Assembly: GCA_012845835.1 (NCBI GenBank)
Contig: JABAKD010000007.1
Span: forward strand, 11,906,011-11,970,010
Source of the DNA: Undaria pinnatifida
Lineage: Eukaryota > Sar > Phaeophyceae > Laminariales > Alariaceae
Direction of reading: 5' to 3'
Length of the DNA: 64,000 nt
Part shown: positions 45,801-53,200 of the stretch, piece after piece
Layout of the letters: every line of letters begins with the position of its first letter
Numbering within the stretch: position 1 is the first letter of the stretch
Made by a program: the position numbers and the translations under genes
The notes under the pieces: generated by a model
Told to the model about the DNA's origin: nothing
The model's database searches: none
What the model saw: only the letters and a program-made list of their open reading frames with translations

Positions 45801-48471
45801 AACGCAACACGGATTGAACTTTACAGTTCCACCATTAAATCGCGCCACAATGGTCGGCAATGTTTTTGGGAATCGTTACACCAACATCGTATATTGCCGA
45901 CAGGTGCCTTGATTAAACCGGTGAGCATGGCCAGTAATATCTTTGAAAAATGTTCTACCGTTTTCTTCTTTTGGTCGACAGGTGCCTGGATAAATCGAGT
46001 AAGGATAGCCAGTACTGGGAAGAGGCCTGCGACACTTCATCGAGGGAGTTCGGCAAGAGATGGCTTGTTTACGACGAGAGGACGGGGGACATTAGAGAGC
46101 CCGATGGGACGGAGGAGGTTGATTCGCAGGTGGGGGAAAAGTCCGCGCCTTTCCTGTGTACCCGATGTGTGCGAGGGGCACTTGTGTGCTATTCTTGGAA
46201 GATATGTAGCTTCCCGGTTTGATGGCTTTACGAGGGAAATGCGGCGACAGAAAACAATTTCTATACTATTAGCATACCAAGAATATACGTTGACATATCG
46301 TATATATGTTGACCCTGTTGGAGCTTGGAACGAACAAGTAGAGACGAAACCTGATTACAACGTTAGTCGCTACTTCGTCCAAGCCGTGTGGCCGAAATAA
46401 GATTTGAGCTTGCACTTCTAAACGAGTTAACGCGCTCTTAGCCCTAACGCGGGGTTCCGTTTTCGAATGGTCGACCTGTCTAGCAAGGGGGTGGGTCTGT
46501 TAGTCCTGGTTCGATACTTTACGTTTTGGGGTTTCCGGTCGGTCTGTTGACCGATCGGTCGGTCTGTCTCCATATCCATCTGACACGGACTGTGCTTCTT
46601 TCGGTGGAAGCATTCTCCTTCTGAAAGGTTCTTGGCCCTGGATTATTGTCCCGGTTGGAGTTAACGGTCGGTACATTTCCCTACTGGTCGTGTCTATCGA
46701 TGGGTGAATCTTCGATTGGCCGATCTTTGGTTGGTCGGTCTGCTGGTCCTTTTATGATCGTTCCGTTTGTTGGTCGGTCGGTCGTTCTATCAATTTTTCG
46801 GTGTTTATTTTCCGTCCGTCGCGGTCTTGTGTTTAAATGGATGACAGGACTCCCCGTTCTGCGAGGTTCTCGGGAGGGAGCAGCGGGCATGGCTGCAGAG
46901 AGAGTTTGACCGATCAACGGCGTCTCTCAGGCTCATCGTGTCTGGCTCTGTCATGCTTGGAAGGCCGGTGAGCGTTCTTGTTTTAAATTAACAGTTATGT
47001 ACTTGATATTGTACTTTAGGTCTGTTTCTTATCGCGGCTAGATTGTTTCTCAGGCCGTTTCTTATCCCAGTTAGATTGCAGAACGTATTCGCTGCAAATT
47101 GTCGAATCCACCAAGGCTACGATGAGGAGATATTTTTTTGCGGAGATTGGCCTTGGAGTGGTTCAGGGTCACTCGCGCGAATTCTCCCCCCCCCCCGTTT
47201 GCTTGCGGTATTAAGCTCCCGTGATGTCTTTTTTTGCGATATTAACCTGCAATAGGATGTTACACACCTCCCCCCCCAAAAAAAATCGCCTCAAGTGTTT
47301 TTGTCAATGGGGTGCAGTCATTCGTGCAAACGACTCAAAACCGGCAGTGAAAAAAGGGATACCCCGCCTAGCCTCGGACGGACATAAACGAAATGCCAGG
47401 ACTTTGCACTAGTGAGGGATGTTTCTAACATCCCGCGGGTCCAGTCGATTTGAGTCGAGTCGAGTAGGGTCATTGGGTTGTTCGATATATCGCGGGTCGG
47501 AACAGCTCGCGTCAGGAGGTTCTTCGGATCTCATTTGCCGTGGCGGGTCACCCTGGCACAACCCGACCCTGCGAGAGGTGAGCCAGTCGACCCATTACCC
47601 CCCCCCCCCCCCCCCCCCCCCCCCGCCGCCACCCCCTCCGCGCAATTTCACACATTCCTACGCCAGATATTACGTGCATACAAATGCACGGAATCTAGTA
47701 AGAATCCAAGTGTTTTGAAGGCAGGCGGCCGAGATTTACTGATGTAAGGATTCAATGCCAGGCCAGGTCCCAATCTTTTAATGCATCACGATAGGGTGTA
47801 GGTGTCGCTCTGCTTGTAGTTGGCGGAGCTGCCCGGCTGAAAGGCTAACCAATAACACCCTATGGCATCGTATTTGCGTGATTACAACATATTTTCTCTT
47901 GAAAAAGACCTCGCCAATGGGATTGTTTGTCGAAACGTTTCACTAAAGTCGTATTTTTTGTGAGGTATTCACGCGTTGTGCGATAATAGAGGTAGAACGT
48001 TTTTGGCTGAACAAAATCTGAACGCCGGCGCTCCTTAGCCTAAATTCGTGGGAATGTGTGATATATATATATATATATTGCGGCATTTATTATTGTCTAC
48101 CTACAAAGCCATGGGTCTGCTTATCGGGTTGCCCTTTCGTTTTTCTGAAAAACTCAAGTTGTGGAAGAGGTATAGAGAGCTCCTCAAGCGGAGAACCTTG
48201 CAGGAAAAAAATGGTACACCTCTTGCGTAGAACGTGTCTATATGGCTCCTCGGGTTGTGCTTGTGAATAGTTGAGTTCGCCCCTATCGTGGCAGCGACCC
48301 TGTGTGGCACGCGAAACCAGTCACATGCCAGAGAGAGGGGGGGGGTCCAACCCGGGTGTTAAGCGTGAAAGGTAATATTGACATTTTGGTGCAAAAGCTG
48401 CGGTACCGCTACGTTTCGTATATTACATTTTCTTTTCTAAGTGCCGTCGCGTACTGCACTTCCTTGCTTTG

Positions 48472-48506
<35 letters not shown>

Positions 48507-50219
48507 ATAGTTTTTGCTTTTTTTTCCAAGGGGGTTTTAGCCTCAACAAGCCGCTAACGCGTTCGTGAGTGGATTTTGGTCTCTTTCTACACCAAAAGGA
48601 GCCGCCTGCGCCGCGGTAGTTGGTTGTTATATAGGATAAATTGTGGAAACTGAAGAGGTTGGTTTGGCCCACGTGTGCTTCTAGTATTCTGAGAAGGAAA
48701 GTCTCAACAGCTGCCCAAGCACCACATTAGACCCTATATATAACCCTATAACCCTAACCCCGACCCCATACCTACCCATGGAACGTTTCCAGATTTAATG
48801 TTTTTACTTTGGTCGACCAGATTCAAGCTCATATATAAAATATTTTCCTATTGACGTACTTCATCTTACATACGAGTCCAGACTTCTCGTAAAGGCTACC
48901 CGCCAATGTATCATTCACCAACCAAGCAATGGCTAACAATACAGGGTCTGCGAGACACCAAAATTGGTGGGGTAGAGAAACGTCTAAAACCGATGTGAAT
49001 ACTGACGATTACACTATTTACCCAAGGCCACCGTACGAAAAAATGGGCAAACTCGGGCTAAGAAATGGCGTTCGAATCGATTGTTACCGGGTTGGGTAGG
49101 CCGTGGGTTGGGGACGTTCGTCGGTCCAATGCAAGTGTAAAATAGGTTTTCCTATCCACCCAAGTTTGTTTTCGGCAAAAACCCTATTGTGGTCGTACGT
49201 CGCGTACGCGCCAAAGTTGTTTGCTTGATTTGGTGGCTTTTCGTGAAGGTTGATGTGCGTTGCTCCCGAAAGTGTGTATGTACAACCACGGAAAAAAAAA
49301 AACATAATGTGTACGATCTTGGAGGACCTGCACTAGAAAACAAGGCGTTCGCGCACAGAGAACGTTATGGCTCTTTCCACCAGACGGTTTGTTTTGTGCC
49401 CTCTGAATACTTCAGTTGGATTTATTCCGCAAGAAGAGGTGTTAGTATTTACGCCCGCGTTTTGTTTCGGAACCAATATTCCTAATCTCTTTTTATGGGA
49501 TACATTTTTCCAGTGTTCAAAAAGAAGGGATCTTCACGGATTACAACCCGGTGCGCGGGTCGGATCAGAAGCCTTAGAACGAAAATCCGGGGTCGAGTCG
49601 GGTCGGGTCAGCAGGTGTTCGTGGTCTCCCGGGGCGGATCAGGCCGACTTAGCCGTTTTTTTTCCAATCTCACGGGTCGGGTCGGGTCGGGTCGGAACAC
49701 TCTGACCCAATCCGACCCGGGAAAAATGGTTTCAACCCGCAAAAAGCCCTGCTGAGAGGCTAACTCCAGATATCTTTGTGTTGTTACCCTCAACGTGTAC
49801 CCTTGCTGTTGGCTGAGAGTTTAGGGCAACGGCACCTCCCAGTGTGACGGGCAGCCCTGCCAGTGCTCGGGAGATGACTGGGACTGTTACCGCCCTGCAC
49901 AGAGAAATGTGAGTGCGGTGGGGTAGGAACCCAATTTGTGAGCCCCTCGGAACAGGCTAGCATCGTGTTCTACAGCTGTGATATAATTTTGTCTGGGATT
50001 TGGCCCCATGTACCGGTAGGGTCGAGCGTGGCGTAATAGTTCGATTCGATCGGTCTTCAGTCCGTTTTTCCGTTTGGTGGACGTTCTGAAGTCGGCTACC
50101 CCAGGGTACTGGTGGCGATTGTGGTGGTGGCCGTAGCAGTGGTAGTGGCAGTGGTGGTATTAGTGGTAGCAATAAGTGTAACAGTAGTAGTAGTAGTAGT
50201 AAGTAGTAGTAGTAGTAGC

Positions 50220-50257
<38 letters not shown>

Positions 50258-53200
50258 TAGTAGTAGTAGTAGTAGTATAGTAGTAGAGTAGTAGTGGTAG
50301 TCGTAGTCGTATCAAAATCGGTGGAATCGCAATGATATGTACATCAATACCCCCCCTTTAATCCAAGGGAGAGGTAATGGCAAAAAAAACTCAGTTAATT
50401 GAAATATATACGCGTACGTTGATAACAGCAACGGCGGTAGTGGTCGTGGCAGTGGAAGTAGTAGCAAGTGGCATAGGTAGTAGTAATACTAGTAGCACTA
50501 GCGATAGCAGTAGCATAAGCAGTAGTATCAGCAGTAGTATCAGCGGTAGTAAGTTGGGATAGCAGGTGGAGGAGTGGATGGAGCAGCGCCGTTTATAGTT
50601 GAAGGAAATAACCGTGTCATTTTTGTAGAGGAGTAGGTATCTTACTTATCGGTGAAAGTAGCAGCAGTACCAAGGTAGTATAAGTACAATATAGCAGCAA
50701 TGCTAGTTGTGGGTGCACATATGGTCGAGTCGGTGTCAATATTCAACCGTAAAACGTACTAACTTGCCATTTTCTTTGATGGTTGTATGTTGCAGCTTCT
50801 TAGCCAGATCTCACGAGCACCCGGCTGTTCACTGATATTGACGGGTGACTACCACATGGGGGACATCAAAGCTCTCATGCCAGGGTCACAAACGCCGTAC
50901 GGGGAGTGGTTCGCCAGCGAAGACTTCCCTATCCCAGTCTACCAGGTGATCACATTATTACATCCATTCTGTTTCCCCCGTCCCGTCGGTTCGCACCAAT
51001 CCTGCCCACCTCCACCCCGTCCTACTTACGCTCAAGTCCACCCTACCACGCCTTCTCCCTTGCATCCAACTCGCCTCCGCCGCCCCCAGCCTGTTCTAAA
51101 ATCATGCCCCACGTCCCTCTCTAACGCACCCACCACACCCCTCGCTCCCCAATGCCCCCCCCTCCCCCCTTTAAACCCCCTCGTATCCCCGAGCCCCTTC
51201 CGATGATTTTGCGCCCCCCTGCCTGGCTAGTGAAAATCCGACTTGATCCATCCCGGCATAGTAGGGATGCGAGGGTTTATGGTCATACGACTACGGCAAT
51301 GCACAACCTGAGTACAACCCCCCCGCCCCCCCCCTCCCCCCCTCTCCAGCACCTCATTCCAACAAATTGCGAAATTGTAAGCAGTCATCCAGACGCGACA
51401 AAGTACAGACGAAAAGCCGAAGTCCGCCTTACAAGTGGTTCGTAGTAGGAGGCAGCTCATCCCTCATACGAGTCACCGAACCATTCACGGCGCTTTGCGC
51501 TTGGTGCAGGCAAAGTCGACCCCGTCGTCGAAAAACCGACGCTCTCCGGCCCGTCAGTGTTGGCACGGGAGGGACGAAGGTGATAAGACTACGGCCGTGC
51601 ATGAAACAAGTACACCACCCCATTCCACTCCCTTGCTTTCCCAAAGGAATCATGCCTCGTGGCCCTTGTCGACCCCCCCCCCCACCCCCCCCCCCCCCGC
51701 CCCTCGCCAGCCTCTACCTTGTTGGGGTTGTCGGGTAATAGGATCGGGTATGGCACCAATTTGGGTCGGTCGTGCTAACACCGACTGTACGTAAACCTTG
51801 TACCGCCCCTACCATCAACATAATCTCCATCGCCTCCCATTCCCTCCCCAAGCCTGCTTATGACGCCAAGATTATCCCAACTGTTCCTCAAAACGCGAGT
51901 GCGATGTTCTCCCAAGGATGAAATCAACGATAAGGGAGATGTTATTTTACTATTTTTCACCTCCAAGGGGTAGCAGAAACTCGATCTAATGTTCTGTGGC
52001 TCGCTTAAGCACCGACCTTTCTAATTGTTCATTCCTCGGCGTTGCTAACTCATCATAAAACTGTGTGGCGGTGCATGTTACGAAAACCGAACCGCTCGAT
52101 ATTCTGATGAGTGCAACAAAATTATGGGTTTGTTTGGGGCGATAGCGCGAATAGCCTCTGATCCGCCAATAACAGGAAGAAATCCCGAAACGTGTTTCCC
52201 CGTACCGCACTTTCCTGCCGCCCCGTGGGAATGACAGGCGATACGAGATAGAGTAAAGCCGAGCTAGAATATATTTTTACTGCCGTTCACGCACGTTTAC
52301 GCAATAGATACGGCGCGAGTCGAGCGGGTAAATGCGTAGTCGACTGCCAGTTCAGTTACGAAAACGCGATCGGACGAGCCGCCACCACGCCTACAGTCCC
52401 TCCCTTCCCGCGGCAACCGCGCGGGTGTTGCCTCTTTTAGTTGGAAACCGCGCCTCCGTCCCCGACAAAATGCCTAGACGGTGCCAAATTTTCCCGGTGG
52501 CGTCAGGTTATGGGGTCGGGTATGACGACATCTACTGCTACCAAGGGTAGGGTCTGCGAAGGCTACATCAAGGACAATGTCGGCTTGAGGATCCATGAGG
52601 AGTGTGACGTGGTACTTGACCCCAACTTTGGATTTTTGCAGGTACGATGTGATGTGCGATTTTGTTATAGTCTATTTTGTGGCGAGTGGTGGTTTTGATG
52701 TTTCCATGGATAGTGAGTGGTGGTGCCAGCCTTGTTTTGTGTTTTATTTGTATACTGTGGTGAGTGGTTTTGGCTTTGGTTCATGGAGCTTGCTGTAGTT
52801 GTACATCGTATTTTGTTTTGTGTTTGTGTACTGGTGTTTAGGTCGGCACTTCTGGTTACTACAGTCATCGTGTGCTTTTCGGCTTCAAATACGTTTTACG
52901 TGGTAGTTTTTGTTTTTTTCCTCAACCAGACGAGAGTTTTGGCGTTCATAGCCGATGTTTTTGGTCCTCGTTCTGGGTGTTTCGTTTTGATATTGGCGCT
53001 TGCTGTGGATTCATCGAGTGTTGTTGTTGTTTTCGGGGTGAACGTTTGACTATGATGGGTTGAACGCCAACCCTGAGCATGACCTGGTGCTTGCTCAAGA
53101 CCTCGGTTTTCTGCAGGAGAGCGTGCCCGTTTTAGATTTTAATTCAAAAACCATATCGAACCACTACTGGCGAATGCGTCATGGGATACACAAGGCGCCT

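Noticed and set aside
48725-48775. Possible telomere near 48.7 kb
   Set aside because: Only a few degenerate TAACCC-like units occur, with ordinary sequence and coding exons on both sides.
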